Part shown: piece after piece, positions 26,181-37,396 of the stretch
Layout: every line of letters begins with the position of its first letter
How positions within the stretch are numbered: position 1 is the stretch's first letter
DNA from: Microvirga brassicacearum
GTDB lineage: Bacteria; Pseudomonadota; Alphaproteobacteria; Rhizobiales; Beijerinckiaceae
Length of the DNA: 64,000 nucleotides
Reading direction: 5' to 3'
NCBI RefSeq assembly: GCF_008757455.1
Contig: NZ_VCMV01000007.1
Span: 86,734-150,733, forward strand
The notes under the pieces: generated by a model
What the model saw: the letters and a program-made list of their open reading frames with translations, nothing else
What the model was told of the DNA's origin: nothing
Databases searched by the model: none
Position numbers and translations under genes: made by a program

Positions 26181-27035
26181 TCACCCCAGATGCTTCTTCA
26201 AGAACGCCACGGTCCTCCTCCATGCCAGATCCGCCGCGCCCTTGTCGTAACGGGCTGCGTTGGCGTCATTGTTGAAGGCGTGGTTGGCGCCCTTGTACAG
26301 GTGGATCTCGTAGGTCTTGCCTGCTTGTCTCAACGCCGCCTCATAGGCCGGGATGCCCGCGTTGATGCGCTCGTCCAAGCCGGCGTAATGCAGCATCAGC
26401 GCCGCGTTGATCTTCGGCACGTCCTCGGCCTTGGGCTGGCCGCCGTAATAGGCGATTCCGGCGGCAAGATCGGGTTCCGCCACCGCCAGGTTGTTGACCG
26501 CGCCGCCGCCCCAGCAGAAGCCGATCGCGCCGACCTTGCCATTGCTGTCCGGGTGACCCTTCAAATACGCCACGGCGGCCCGACCATAGGCGATGACGTC
26601 GGGCTGCTTGAGCTGGCCGATCATGTCGCGGCCCTTGTCCTCGTCGGTCGGCGTGCCGCCCATGGGCGAAAGATAGTCGAGGCCGAGCGCCAGGAACCCC
26701 TCGGTGGCCATGCGCCGGGTCACGTCCTTGATGTGCGGATTGAGCCCGCGGTTCTCGTGGATCACGATGACGGCGGGCAGCTTGCCGCCGGTCTTGGGCC
26801 GGACGAGATAGCCCTTCAGGCCCGGTGCACCGGGAATATCCACCATCTCGGCCGTGATGCGCGGGTCGCTCTCGGGGATGGTCTGCGCCTGCGCGTAGTT
26901 GTTCTGCAGGATCGGCAGGAGGGCGCTGGCGGCGGCTGTGCTGCCGACGAGGGTCGCCAGCCGGTCGATGAAAGCGCGGCGGTTCATACCGCCATGGGTG
27001 AAATCGTCATAGAGATCGATGATGCGCTTATCCAT
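26181..27035 (-). CDS. Dienelactone hydrolase family protein, exported
   Basis: 284 residues, alpha/beta-hydrolase of the DLH family (PF01738). Cys nucleophile in GFCWGGG and C-terminal His in GANHAFNND; the Asp is in YAGLDERINAG. An N-terminal twin-Arg segment NRRAFIDRLATLVG followed by a hydrophobic stretch looks like a Tat signal; Tat export is inferred. Exported DLH-like proteins are often annotated carboxymethylenebutenolidase, but the true substrate is unknown. The ATG at 27035 (MDKRIIDLYDD) is preferred over the GTG/ATG frame opening at 27062. Confidence 0.87.
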   Translation of the reverse strand: MDKRIIDLYDDFTHGGMNRRAFIDRLATLVGSTAAASALLPILQNNYAQAQTIPESDPRITAEMVDIPGAPGLKGYLVRPKTGGKLPAVIVIHENRGLNPHIKDVTRRMATEGFLALGLDYLSPMGGTPTDEDKGRDMIGQLKQPDVIAYGRAAVAYLKGHPDSNGKVGAIGFCWGGGAVNNLAVAEPDLAAGIAYYGGQPKAEDVPKINAALMLHYAGLDERINAGIPAYEAALRQAGKTYEIHLYKGANHAFNNDANAARYDKGAADLAWRRTVAFLKKHLG

Positions 27036-27074
27036 GCAGGGGTCCTCGTTGCGTCCCCCCAAGATAGCGCAGGC

Positions 27075-28508
27075 TCAGCGCGGTTCCACCGTCACCTCGA
27101 GGCCTGTGGACGGCGCTTGTTGCCGGAACGCCCGGTGGCCGGACATCTCGGCGCCGGCGTCGGGCGGAAGTTTGAGAAATGCCAGCGACGACAGCGCCGC
27201 AAGGGCCGCCACCGCCCAGAACGCGACCGCGAAATCCTCGGCCCCGATGTCCTCGGCGCCCCGCATGCGGGCCGAGGCTTCCAGCACGCCGGCGCCGAGC
27301 GCGACACCGATGCTCAGGGAAAGCTGCTGCGCGACGCTGGACAGGCTCGTGGCCGAGCTCATGTCCCGATGCGAGACGTCGGCGTACGCGATGGCATTGA
27401 GGCTGGTGAATTGCATCGAGCGGAAGCAGCCGCCGGCGAACAGGATCGTCATGATGATCCAGTGCGGCGTCGAGGGGGTGAAGAAGCCGTTGAGGGCGAT
27501 GAAGGCGGCGCCGATGATGGCGTTGACCACCAGCAGGCGGCGAAAGCCGGTCAGCTCCAGCACACGCTTCGCCAGGGTCTTGGTGAACAGGGCGCCCACG
27601 GCGGAAATGAAGGTGAGCGATCCGGAGGCGAGCGGCGACAAGCCGAATCCGATCTGCAGCAGCAGCGGCAGCAGAAATGGAATGGCGCCAATGCCGATGC
27701 GAAAGAGCGATCCGCCCACGATGCTGGCGCGGAAGGTCGGCAGCTTCAGCAGCCCGAGCTGCATCACCGGATGGGGTGTCCGCCTCGCATGCAGGACGAA
27801 GAGCACGACGCAGATCGTGCCGAGGATGACGCAGGCGATCGAGACCGAACGCGGGATCAGGTGCCCGCCCGACGCAAAGCCCAGCATCAGGAGGGCAAGC
27901 CCGACCCCGGAGAGCAGGAAGCCGACGACGTCCAGCGACGGGATGTTGTCTTCCTTGATGTTGGGGATGAAGCGGATCGAAAGGACAATTCCCAGGACGC
28001 CGATCGGGATGTTGATGAAGAAGATCCACCGCCAGTCGAAATAGGTGGTGATGAACCCGCCGAGAATGGGGCCGAAGATCGGCCCCACCATTGCCGGAAT
28101 GGTCAGCATCGCCAGAGCCTGCACGACCTCGTTGCGCGGGACGCTGCGCAACAGCACCAGCCGCCCCACCGGCACCATCATGGCGCCGCCCATCCCCTGC
28201 AGGAAGCGCGCCACGACGAAGCCCTCGAGCGAGTTGGCGAAGGCGCAGGCGAGCGAGCCCGCCATGAACACCGCGAGAGCCGCGGTGAAAATCTTCTGGG
28301 CGCCGAACCTGTCGGCCATCCAGCCGGAAATCGGAATGAAGACGGCAAGCCCGAGGAGATAGGATGTGATGGCGAGCTTGAGCGAGATCGGGTCCACCCC
28401 GATATCGCTGGCGATCATCGGCAGCGATGTGGCGATGACCGTGGAATCCGTGTTCTCCATGAACAGGGCGGTGGCGATGATCAGGGGGAGGAGGCGCGAG
28501 GGTCGCAT
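27075..28508 (-). CDS. MFS transporter, DHA2 (EmrB/QacA) drug-efflux family
   Basis: 477 residues with about 14 hydrophobic helices. Motif C-like GPIFGPILGGFI in helix 5 marks a proton antiporter exporter; motif A-like GWMADRFGAQKIF between helices 2 and 3. No EmrA-type adaptor gene is adjacent, so it may work alone at the inner membrane. Sits between the exported hydrolase and guaB. Confidence 0.9.
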   Translation of the reverse strand: MRPSRLLPLIIATALFMENTDSTVIATSLPMIASDIGVDPISLKLAITSYLLGLAVFIPISGWMADRFGAQKIFTAALAVFMAGSLACAFANSLEGFVVARFLQGMGGAMMVPVGRLVLLRSVPRNEVVQALAMLTIPAMVGPIFGPILGGFITTYFDWRWIFFINIPIGVLGIVLSIRFIPNIKEDNIPSLDVVGFLLSGVGLALLMLGFASGGHLIPRSVSIACVILGTICVVLFVLHARRTPHPVMQLGLLKLPTFRASIVGGSLFRIGIGAIPFLLPLLLQIGFGLSPLASGSLTFISAVGALFTKTLAKRVLELTGFRRLLVVNAIIGAAFIALNGFFTPSTPHWIIMTILFAGGCFRSMQFTSLNAIAYADVSHRDMSSATSLSSVAQQLSLSIGVALGAGVLEASARMRGAEDIGAEDFAVAFWAVAALAALSSLAFLKLPPDAGAEMSGHRAFRQQAPSTGLEVTVEPR

Positions 28509-28637
28509 GAGTCTGTGGAATTAACGGCATGCGCGAAAGTTGCAAACCAAATCGACGCACGGCAGGTGTTCGGCGATTGCCTGCGCGGAACGCTTTGCGA
28601 AAGCCAAAGCCCGTGCTACGGACCCTCGCCAACCTGA

Positions 28638-30176
<1,539 letters not shown>

Positions 30177-30194
30177 GGCGCTTGAGAGACCCAT

Positions 30195-30626
30195 ATGAGC
30201 ATCACCGCCATTCTCCTGCCGGTCTTCGTGCAGGTCGGCCTGACCTTGCTGCTGCTGATCTGGACGGGCCGCGCCCGCGTCGGGCTGATCCGCAAGGGCG
30301 ACGTGAAGGTGCGCGATGTGGCGCTCGGGCAACCAAACTGGCCGACCCGCACCCAGCAGGTGTCCAACACCTACGCGAACCAGTTCGAGCTGCCGGTGCT
30401 GTTCTACGTGCTCGTGGCGCTGGCGCTGATCACGCGCAAGGCCGATCTTGTTTTCGTCGTCCTGTCGTGGATGTTCGTCGTGACGCGGCTCTTTCACGCG
30501 GGCGTCTACACCACGTCCAATCGGCTCCAGCAGCGGTTCACCGTGTTCCTCATCGGCGCGATCATCCTGATACTGATGTGGGTCATCTTCGCCTTGCGGA
30601 TCTTTGCTGCCGAAGCCGGCATCTAG
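30195..30626 (+). CDS. MAPEG family membrane protein
   Basis: 143 residues with four hydrophobic helices and the MAPEG signature RTQQVSNTYANQFELPVLFY between helices 1 and 2. Eukaryotic relatives are glutathione transferases and leukotriene synthases; bacterial members are mostly uncharacterised, so no substrate is given. Starts 18 bases after the guaB stop. Confidence 0.84.
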   Translation: MSITAILLPVFVQVGLTLLLLIWTGRARVGLIRKGDVKVRDVALGQPNWPTRTQQVSNTYANQFELPVLFYVLVALALITRKADLVFVVLSWMFVVTRLFHAGVYTTSNRLQQRFTVFLIGAIILILMWVIFALRIFAAEAGI

Positions 30627-30690
30627 CTCCTTGTTTCGTCGCCGCACGTTGCAAAAACAATGTGCGGCCAAAATTGATTGTGATGTTTCC

Positions 30691-31986
30691 ATGACGCCAG
30701 CAGCGCGCCTGTCCGCCGCCATCGAGGTTCTCGGCGATATCGAAACCCGCCGCCGCCCCGCGACGGATGCCCTCAAGGATTGGGGCCTCTCCCATCGCTT
30801 CGCCGGCTCGAAGGACAGGGCGGCGATCGCGAGCCTCGTGTACGACTCGCTTCGACGTAAAGCCTCGGCCGCCTGGGTCATGGGTGAGAACACGCCCCGC
30901 GCCGTCGTGCTCGGCATGCTGGTGCTTCAGCGCGGCCTGTCTTTCGCGGATATCGCCCGGCTGTTCTCCGGCGAGAGGTTTGCTCCCGAACCAGTCACGG
31001 GCGAAGAGCGGGCGCGGATCGAAGCCGCCGATTTGAAGAACGCCCCGGCGCCGGTCGCGGGCGACTTCCCGGATTGGATCGAGCCATCGCTTCGCGCATT
31101 CTTCGGCGATGATCTCGTGCCCGAATTGCAGGCGCTGACCGCCCGCGCGCCGCTCGACCTGCGCGTGAACGCGCTGAAGGTGGATAGCCGCTCGGAAGCG
31201 CACGACGCGCTGCCGCATCTCGGCGCGGTCCAGACGCCGCTTTCGCCCTGGGGCCTGCGCATCCAGCCCGGCGAGGATGGGCGCGGCCCGGCGGTTCAAT
31301 CGGAGCCGGAATTCATCAAAGGATGGATCGAGATCCAGGACGAAGGCTCTCAACTTGCTGCGATTCTCTCAGGCGTGCAGCCGGACGAGCAGGTCGTCGA
31401 TCTTTGTGCCGGCGGCGGCGGCAAGACATTGGCGCTGGCCGCGATGATGAACAATCACGGCCAGCTCTACGCCACCGATTCCGACGCCCGCCGCCTCGCG
31501 CCGATTCACGAGCGGGTGACCAGGGCCGGGATCCGCAACCTTCAGATCCGGACCCCGCGTGCACGCGCCGACGCGGTCGGCGATCTCGACGGCAAGATGG
31601 ATTGCGTCGTCGTCGACGCGCCCTGCACCGGCATCGGCACATGGCGGCGGAACCCGGATGCGAAATGGCGCCTGCGCCCCGGCAGTCTCGACGTCCGCCG
31701 CAACGAGCAGGCGGCGGTGCTCGACCGGGCAGGCGCATTGGTGAAACCCGGCGGCCGCATCATCTACATCACCTGCTCGATCCTGCCGGAGGAGAACGAT
31801 GACGCGGTGGCGGCCTTCCTCGAGCGCACCGACGGCTTTGCGGCGGTGCCGGTCGCCGAGGTGCTCGAGCGGGCCGAGATGGAAAAGCTCGCGCCGCTTG
31901 TCCGCAACACCCGGCATGGCCTGCAGATGACGCCCCTGAAGACCGGCACGGACGGGTTCTATGTGGCGGTGCTTCGGAAAAGCTGA
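30691..31986 (+). CDS. RsmB/NOP-family rRNA m5C methyltransferase
   Basis: 431 residues. N-terminal RNA-binding NusB-like helical region ([20 protein letters not shown]), then the SAM domain ([17 protein letters not shown]). Two catalytic Cys: [15 protein letters not shown] and [10 protein letters not shown], as in m5C enzymes of the NSUN type. Likely target C967 of 16S rRNA or an equivalent. ATG at 30691; the frame is open upstream but without protein-like sequence. Confidence 0.87.
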   Translation: MTPAARLSAAIEVLGDIETRRRPATDALKDWGLSHRFAGSKDRAAIASLVYDSLRRKASAAWVMGENTPRAVVLGMLVLQRGLSFADIARLFSGERFAPEPVTGEERARIEAADLKNAPAPVAGDFPDWIEPSLRAFFGDDLVPELQALTARAPLDLRVNALKVDSRSEAHDALPHLGAVQTPLSPWGLRIQPGEDGRGPAVQSEPEFIKGWIEIQDEGSQLAAILSGVQPDEQVVDLCAGGGGKTLALAAMMNNHGQLYATDSDARRLAPIHERVTRAGIRNLQIRTPRARADAVGDLDGKMDCVVVDAPCTGIGTWRRNPDAKWRLRPGSLDVRRNEQAAVLDRAGALVKPGGRIIYITCSILPEENDDAVAAFLERTDGFAAVPVAEVLERAEMEKLAPLVRNTRHGLQMTPLKTGTDGFYVAVLRKS

Positions 31987-32042
31987 AGCCGCCGCATGAC
32001 CGACCGTTGCTCCCCGAACCTCAAAACCGTAGAAACCCGCTC

Positions 32043-33617
32043 ATGACCCAGTCCAAAGAGAAAACGCCCGTTCACGACAAGATCCTCATCGTCGATTTCG
32101 GCTCTCAGGTGACCCAGCTCATCGCCCGCCGCGTTCGGGAGGAGGGGGTGTATTCCGAGGTCGTGCCGTTCCAGAAGGCCGAACAGGCCTTCCGCGAGAT
32201 GAAGCCGAAAGGCGTGATCCTCTCGGGTGGACCGGAATCGGTGACGCTGCAGACGTCCCCGCGCACTCCGCAATCGCTGCTCGAAGCGGGCGTTCCGGTC
32301 TTCGGCATCTGCTACGGCCAGCAGACGATGGCGTCCCAGCTCGGCGGTGAGGTGGAGGGTGGCCACCATTCGGAATTCGGACGCGCCGAGGTCGAGGTGC
32401 TGACCGAGAGTCCGATCTTTCAGGGCGTCTGGCAGGTCGGCCACAAATATCCGGTCTGGATGAGCCACGGCGACCGGGTGACCCGGCTGCCGGAGGGATT
32501 CGAGACCCTGGCGGTTTCGCCGAACGCTCCCTTTGCGGTCGTCGCCGACGAGGCGCGCAAGTTCTACGCCGTCCAGTTTCATCCGGAAGTGGTGCATACA
32601 CCGGATGGCGCGCAGCTCATCCGCAACTTCGTGCGCCACATCGCCGGCTGCAAAGGCGACTGGACCATGAAGGCGTTCCGCGACGAGGCGATCGAGCGCA
32701 TTCGCGCGCAGGTCGGCAAGGGGCGCGTCATCTGCGGATTGTCCGGTGGCGTCGATTCGGCCGTGGCGGCGGTGCTCATCCATGAGGCCATCGGCGACCA
32801 ACTCACCTGCGTGTTCGTCGATCACGGGCTGATGCGCGAGGCAGAGGCCGACCAGGTCGTCACGCTGTTCCGCGATTCCTACAACATCCCGCTCGTACAC
32901 GTGCAGGCGCAGGATCTCTTCATCGGCGCGCTCGAGGGCGTGTCCGACCCGGAGGTCAAGCGCAAGACCATCGGCAAGCTTTTCATCGACGTGTTCGACG
33001 CGGAGGCCAAAAAGATCGGCGGCGCCGATTTCCTCGCGCAAGGGACGCTCTATCCGGACGTGATCGAGAGCGTGTCGTTTACCGGCGGACCGTCGGTGAC
33101 CATCAAGAGCCACCACAATGTTGGCGGGCTGCCCGAGCGCATGAACATGAAGCTCGTCGAGCCGTTGCGCGAATTGTTCAAGGACGAGGTCCGCGTGCTC
33201 GGGCGCGAGCTCGGATTGCCGGAAGCATTCGTCGGCCGCCATCCGTTCCCCGGCCCCGGCCTCGCCATCCGCATTCCGGGCGAGATCACCCGCGAGAAGC
33301 TCGATATTCTGCGCAAGGCCGACACGGTCTATCTCGACGAGATCCGCAAGGCCGGCCTCTACGACGACATCTGGCAGGCCTTCGCGGTGCTGTTGCCGGT
33401 CAAGACCGTCGGCGTCATGGGCGACGGACGCACCTACGATTTCGTCTGCGCGCTGCGCGCCGTCACCTCGGTCGACGGCATGACGGCGGATTTCTACCCC
33501 TTCGAGATGGCCTTCCTCGGCCGCGTCGCGACGCGCATCATCAACGAGGTCAAGGGCATCAACCGGGTGACCTACGACATCACCTCGAAGCCGCCTGGGA
33601 CGATCGAGTGGGAATAG
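32043..33617 (+). CDS. guaA: GMP synthase (glutamine-hydrolysing)
   Basis: 524 residues. Class I glutamine amidotransferase with Cys in [10 protein letters not shown] and His/Glu in [11 protein letters not shown]-pyrophosphatase P-loop [13 protein letters not shown]-terminal dimerisation domain ending KPPGTIEWE. Converts XMP to GMP, the step after GuaB encoded upstream. The start at 32043 ([20 protein letters not shown]) gives the family length. Confidence 0.97.
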   Translation: MTQSKEKTPVHDKILIVDFGSQVTQLIARRVREEGVYSEVVPFQKAEQAFREMKPKGVILSGGPESVTLQTSPRTPQSLLEAGVPVFGICYGQQTMASQLGGEVEGGHHSEFGRAEVEVLTESPIFQGVWQVGHKYPVWMSHGDRVTRLPEGFETLAVSPNAPFAVVADEARKFYAVQFHPEVVHTPDGAQLIRNFVRHIAGCKGDWTMKAFRDEAIERIRAQVGKGRVICGLSGGVDSAVAAVLIHEAIGDQLTCVFVDHGLMREAEADQVVTLFRDSYNIPLVHVQAQDLFIGALEGVSDPEVKRKTIGKLFIDVFDAEAKKIGGADFLAQGTLYPDVIESVSFTGGPSVTIKSHHNVGGLPERMNMKLVEPLRELFKDEVRVLGRELGLPEAFVGRHPFPGPGLAIRIPGEITREKLDILRKADTVYLDEIRKAGLYDDIWQAFAVLLPVKTVGVMGDGRTYDFVCALRAVTSVDGMTADFYPFEMAFLGRVATRIINEVKGINRVTYDITSKPPGTIEWE

Positions 33618-33755
33618 GGAAGCGGGGGCAATAGCGTAGTTTCGCCCTGCGCCTCAACGTCTCGAAAAAGTTTGCGGGACGATGTCGATTTCCGAAAACT
33701 CTGTTCGTCGTTTCGATGTCAGGCCGATGAGGCTGGCTCAAACAGGAGACAGACG

Positions 33756-34157
33756 ATGCGTGTGATGGTGTTGGTGAAGGCGACGGACGACAGCGAGAAG
33801 GGCTTTCTCCCCACGCCCGAGGCGATGGAGGCTATGGCGGCGATGGGCAGATTTAATGACGAGCTTCGCAATGCCGGCATCCTGCTCGCCGCCGATGGCC
33901 TCAAGCCCTCGTCGCAGGGCAAGCGTATTGCATTCAATGGTCCTGGCCGCACGGTCATTGACGGGCCTTTCGCCGAGACCCGCGAGCTGGTCGCCGGCTT
34001 CTGGCTCTGGGAAGTCAAGGACATGGACGAGGCGGTCGCTTGGGTAAAGCGCTGCCCCAATCCCATGCCGGGACCGAGCGAGATCGAAATCCGGCCCCTG
34101 TACGAGATGGCTGATTGGCAACGCAACTCTGACGCTGGAGGTCACGGAAATCCCTGA
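33756..34157 (+). CDS. YciI-like (DGPF domain) protein
   Basis: 133 residues, dimeric ferredoxin-like fold. Family landmarks MRVMVLVKATDDSE, DGPFAETRELVAGFW, and KRCPNPMPGPSEIEIRP. DGPF proteins often neighbour ECF sigma factors or ArsR/SRPBCC genes; no catalytic role is established. AGGAG at 33744-33748 fits the ATG at 33756. Begins an accessory cluster that runs to 36336. Confidence 0.88.
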   Translation: MRVMVLVKATDDSEKGFLPTPEAMEAMAAMGRFNDELRNAGILLAADGLKPSSQGKRIAFNGPGRTVIDGPFAETRELVAGFWLWEVKDMDEAVAWVKRCPNPMPGPSEIEIRPLYEMADWQRNSDAGGHGNP

Positions 34158-34383
34158 CCAGACGCGCGAGAGGCTCAGCGGCAACTCAGCCTGTCGGCCA
34201 CAGCCGGCTTGCCAATTTACTGTTCGGGCCGGCCGAGTGGCCGAGCCCGCTTTGAATTCGAGGCTGCGGCCAAGCTCGCCCCATCAAACCGATGAGACCT
34301 CACACCTCGGCGTGTGTGATGCCCTCGACCTGATCTCCCGCGCCAATCACGCGACCGCGCGACGATGGAGGTCGCCGCAATCA

Positions 34384-34419
34384 ATTAGACTTGACTAATT
34401 AATTAGCGATCACTAATTT
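34384..34419 (+). promoter_or_regulatory. Twin ATTAG-N6-CTAAT operators over a sigma70-type promoter
   Basis: Two inverted repeats ATTAG-N6-CTAAT lie at 34384-34399 and 34402-34417, 18 bases apart centre to centre. They overlap a promoter with -35 TTGACT (34391-34396), a 17-base spacer and -10 TAATTT (34414-34419). The expected start of transcription falls at or next to the ATG at 34427, predicting a leaderless mRNA. Repression by the encoded ArsR protein is inferred. Confidence 0.66.
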
Positions 34420-34426
34420 AATGGGC

Positions 34427-34756
34427 ATGATTGAAACCGCCCCCATCAACGCTGTCATGCGCGCCCTTGCTGATCCCACGCGCCGAGCCGTGTTCGAGCG
34501 TGTCGTCGGGTCCGACGAGATTACCGTGGTCGAGCTGACGCGGGGGAGTGGGGTGACGCAAGGCGCCATCTCTCAACACCTCAAGTCATTGAAGCAGGCC
34601 GGCCTGGTCGCCGAGCGTCCCGAGGGCCGGAAGGTCTATTATCGCGCCCAGCCTGAGGGCCTCGAGCCCCTCGTCGATTGGATGAACCATTACGGCGTCT
34701 TCTGGCGCGAGCGGTTCGCCAGCCTCCGAACCCTCTTGAAGGAGATCGATCCATGA
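34427..34756 (+). CDS. ArsR-family winged-helix regulator
   Basis: 109 residues (111 if the ATG at 34421 is used). Helix-turn-helix region ELTRGSGVTQGAISQHLKSL, then wing EGRKVYYRAQPEG. No CxC-type metal motif, so a metal sensor is unlikely; it belongs to the ArsR group paired with SRPBCC genes. Likely autorepressor via the tandem operators in its promoter. Coupled to the next gene by ATGA overlap. Confidence 0.91.
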   Translation: MIETAPINAVMRALADPTRRAVFERVVGSDEITVVELTRGSGVTQGAISQHLKSLKQAGLVAERPEGRKVYYRAQPEGLEPLVDWMNHYGVFWRERFASLRTLLKEIDP

Positions 34757-35217
34757 ACGACGCCGCGTTGACGTCCGACACGCGAAACATCGTGGTTGAC
34801 GAGGTCTTCCCCCATGCGCCGGAGACGATCTGGAAAACGCTGACAACCGGCGAACTGATCGGCCGCTGGATGATGGCGCCGAGAGGGTTCGAGCCCGTGG
34901 AGGGCAACCACTTCACGTTCCAGACGACGCCGGCCGGCGCGTGGGACGGTGTCATTCACTGTGAGGTGTTGGAGGCGATGCCGAACGAACGTCTCGCCTA
35001 TGCGTGGAAAGGCGGCCACGAGGGAAATGTCGGATACGGCTCACGGCTGGACACCGTCGTCACGTGGATCCTGTCCAAGGTTGAAAACGGAACGCGCCTT
35101 CGCCTGGTTCATTCCGGCTTCGTCACGCCGAAGAACGACTCTGCCTTCAACAGCATGAGCGAAGGTTGGAAGAAGGTTGTTCGAAACATCGGCGCCGTCA
35201 CCGGCGAGAAGCACTGA
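34753..35217 (+). CDS. SRPBCC (AHSA1/START-like) protein
   Basis: 154 residues with the helix-grip pattern: VDEVFPHAPETIWKTLTTGELIGRWMM, DGVIHCEVLEAMPNERLAYAW, and the C-terminal helix MSEGWKKVVRNIG. Binds hydrophobic ligands; function unknown. Always-with-ArsR organisation suggests that the ligand or stress sensed through ArsR is handled here, which is inference. Confidence 0.9.
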   Translation: MNDAALTSDTRNIVVDEVFPHAPETIWKTLTTGELIGRWMMAPRGFEPVEGNHFTFQTTPAGAWDGVIHCEVLEAMPNERLAYAWKGGHEGNVGYGSRLDTVVTWILSKVENGTRLRLVHSGFVTPKNDSAFNSMSEGWKKVVRNIGAVTGEKH

Positions 35218-35272
35218 CGGAGACGATCGCCGTCCGGAGTTTCGGTGGACGCTTTATTGCAGGAGAGAAGAC

Positions 35273-35683
35273 ATGAGCGAGCCTTATACCGGTGGATGCG
35301 CCTGCGGCGCGATCCGTTATGAAATCTCTGCCGAACCGGTGACGAACGACTGCCAGTGTCGCGACTGTCAGCATGAGAGCGGCACCGGGCACGGATCCCA
35401 CCTGACCTTCCCGCGCGCAGGCGTGAAGCTCACGGGCGAAGCGAAGCACTGGGACATGGTTGGCGATAGGGGCAATGTGAAGACACGCGCCTTCTGTCCC
35501 ACCTGCGGGTCACCGGTCTATACGACGTTTGCGGCGATGCCCGAATTTTTCACCGTGCGCGCTGCAAGCCTTGACGATCCAAGCCGATACAAGCCGCAAA
35601 TGGTGACGTATAGCGTGCGCGGTTACGTCTGGGACCACGTTGATCCGGCCCTGCCGAAATTCGACAAGATGCCGCCGATGTGA
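35273..35683 (+). CDS. GFA/CENP-V family zinc protein
   Basis: 136 residues with the three Cys motifs of the glutathione-dependent formaldehyde-activating enzyme fold: GGCACGAIRYE (CxC), CQCRDCQ (CxCxxC) and FCPTCGSPVY (CxxC). Many family members are not formaldehyde enzymes, so the activity is left open. GGAGA precedes the ATG at 35273. Confidence 0.9.
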   Translation: MSEPYTGGCACGAIRYEISAEPVTNDCQCRDCQHESGTGHGSHLTFPRAGVKLTGEAKHWDMVGDRGNVKTRAFCPTCGSPVYTTFAAMPEFFTVRAASLDDPSRYKPQMVTYSVRGYVWDHVDPALPKFDKMPPM

Positions 35684-35739
35684 AATGCAGCCTGACTTGT
35701 CTGTGCATGACATCCGAGTGAACCGCGTGAAGAGCCGAC

Positions 35740-36336
35740 ATGATTGAGCATAAGGGGCTGCCGGTTCGTGCATTTGAGTCGCAAGACATGTGGGAAAAGT
35801 GGCTGGCTGAACACGCGGGCGTCTCACGTGGCCTTTGGGTGAAGTTTGCCAAGAAAACCTCGGGTGTTCCCAGCGTCGGCAAATCCGAAGCCATCGAGAC
35901 GGCGCTCGCTTTCGGATGGATCGACGGACAGCTTGATCGGTTCGGTGACCAGTTCTGGCTTGTCCGCTTCACTCCCCGGGGCCCCAAGAGCAAATGGTCA
36001 CAGATCAATGTGGCCACCGTCACAAGGCTTCTGGCCTCCGGACGAATGACTGCATCAGGTCTCGCCGAAGTCGAGAAGGCCAAGGCCGACGGACGTTGGG
36101 ACGCCGCCTATGCGCCACAGAGCAAAGCCGAGATTCCGGAGGACATGCAGGCAGCGCTCGATGCCGAGCCGGCCGCAAAAGCGTTCTTTGCAACGCTGAC
36201 GGGCGCCAATCGGTACGCGGTTCTCTACCGCATCCACGACGCGAAGACGGAAAAGACCCGCCGGGCACGCATTGAGAAGTTCGTGGCGATGCTCGCCCGC
36301 GGTCAGACGATTCATCCGGCGAAGGCTTCAAAATGA
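35740..36336 (+). CDS. YdeI/OmpD-associated family protein
   Basis: 198 residues: N-terminal FESQDMWEKWLAEHAGVSRG-type region, KTSGVPSVGKSEAIETALAFGWIDGQ, RFTPRGPKSKWSQINV, and a Lys/Arg-rich C-terminal OmdA-like segment. The family has been linked to peptide resistance in enterobacteria, but its mechanism is unknown. Last gene of the YciI-ArsR-SRPBCC-GFA cluster. Confidence 0.87.
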   Translation: MIEHKGLPVRAFESQDMWEKWLAEHAGVSRGLWVKFAKKTSGVPSVGKSEAIETALAFGWIDGQLDRFGDQFWLVRFTPRGPKSKWSQINVATVTRLLASGRMTASGLAEVEKAKADGRWDAAYAPQSKAEIPEDMQAALDAEPAAKAFFATLTGANRYAVLYRIHDAKTEKTRRARIEKFVAMLARGQTIHPAKASK

Positions 36337-36372
36337 CGGCGATGATTTCCGGCCATCCCGCTTTCGCGCAAC

Positions 36373-37296
36373 CTACCGCCTGCTGAGATATTTCATCCCG
36401 GTATCGCACATGATCGTCACGATGGTTGCGCCGGGTCCCAGCTGTTCCGCCAACCGCAAGGCTGCGACGACATTGGCGCCGGTGGAGGTGCCTGCGAAAA
36501 GGCCTTCCTCGCGAGCCAGCCGCATGGTCATGGCGGAAGCTTCTTCGGTTGAGACCTGTTCGATCTGGTCGGCGATATCCTGATGCCAGAGCGGCACGAC
36601 ATAACCCGCTCCGATCCCATCGATTTTATGAGCGCCTGTCGGGCCGCCCGACAAAACCGGCGATTCGGCGGGCTCCACGGCGGCGATTCTGATCTGTTCG
36701 TTGCGGCGGCGTAAGGCCTCGCCGGTCCCGCGAAGGGATGCCGCGGTGCCGACGCACTGGACGAAGCCGTCGATCCGTCCCTCTGTCTGATTCCAGATTT
36801 CTTCCGCCATTTTGTGATAGGCGGCGATCTGGTCCCGGTTGTTCATCTGGTCGGTCCAGAAGCTTCCGGTTTCGAGCGCGATGATGCGAGCAGCCTCGAT
36901 CATGTCGCGGGTGAGTTTCTCCGTCATGCGCCCGCTCTCGCTCGGCACGATCTGAAGCCTCGCCCCGAGGATTGCCATGTGATCGCGTTTCTCTCGCGCG
37001 AAGGCATCCGAGGTTACGATGTGCAGGGAATATCCCTTCACCGCGCAGACCAGAGCCAAGGACACGCCGGTGCTGCCGCCGGTATATTCGACCACGGACC
37101 CACCCGTTGCCAAGCGTCCGTCCGCCTCCGCGGCCTCGATCATGGCAAGCGCCATCCGGTCCTTCATGCTGCCGGTGGGGTTCTCGTTTTCCAGTTTCAG
37201 CAGGATGCGGGAACCGTTTCCGGCCCTGATGCGGCGCAGAGCCAACAGGGAGGTGTTGCCGATGCAATGCAGGATGTTTTGCTGCAAATCGGTCAT
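36373..37296 (-). CDS. PLP-dependent cysteine synthase family protein
   Basis: 307 residues, fold-type II PLP enzyme. PLP Lys45 in NPTGSMKDRMA, phosphate loop GGSTGVSLA (instead of the SGNTG of classic CysK), and a C-terminal GTSTGANVVAALRLAE. The CysK/CysM/CBS group fits, but the variant loop suggests a substrate other than O-acetylserine or a specialised desulfhydrase. The ATG at 37296 is chosen; the open frame upstream to 37785 is the antisense of marR. Divergent from marR. Confidence 0.85.
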   Translation of the reverse strand: MTDLQQNILHCIGNTSLLALRRIRAGNGSRILLKLENENPTGSMKDRMALAMIEAAEADGRLATGGSVVEYTGGSTGVSLALVCAVKGYSLHIVTSDAFAREKRDHMAILGARLQIVPSESGRMTEKLTRDMIEAARIIALETGSFWTDQMNNRDQIAAYHKMAEEIWNQTEGRIDGFVQCVGTAASLRGTGEALRRRNEQIRIAAVEPAESPVLSGGPTGAHKIDGIGAGYVVPLWHQDIADQIEQVSTEEASAMTMRLAREEGLFAGTSTGANVVAALRLAEQLGPGATIVTIMCDTGMKYLSRR

Positions 37297-37364
37297 GATG
37301 CCCGTCCCCCTTGTGTGATCCGGTCGATGAACCGGGTGGTGGCGAGGTTCACGAAAGGCTTTCC

Positions 37365-37394
37365 ATGTACCTACATATTCTATAACGGATACAT
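37365..37394. promoter_or_regulatory. Putative MarR operator between cysteine synthase and marR
   Basis: An AT-rich 30-base stretch begins ATGTA and ends TACAT, and contains the short palindrome TGTACCTACA. It lies 3 bases before the marR ATG and about 70 bases before the divergent gene, so one MarR site could control both. Confidence 0.35.
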
Positions 37395-37396
37395 CC

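Noticed and set aside
26112..28637. Plus-strand open frame of 841 codons opposite the dienelactone hydrolase and MFS genes
   Set aside because: Composition-driven shadow rich in R, A, H and Q; both minus-strand genes are well supported.
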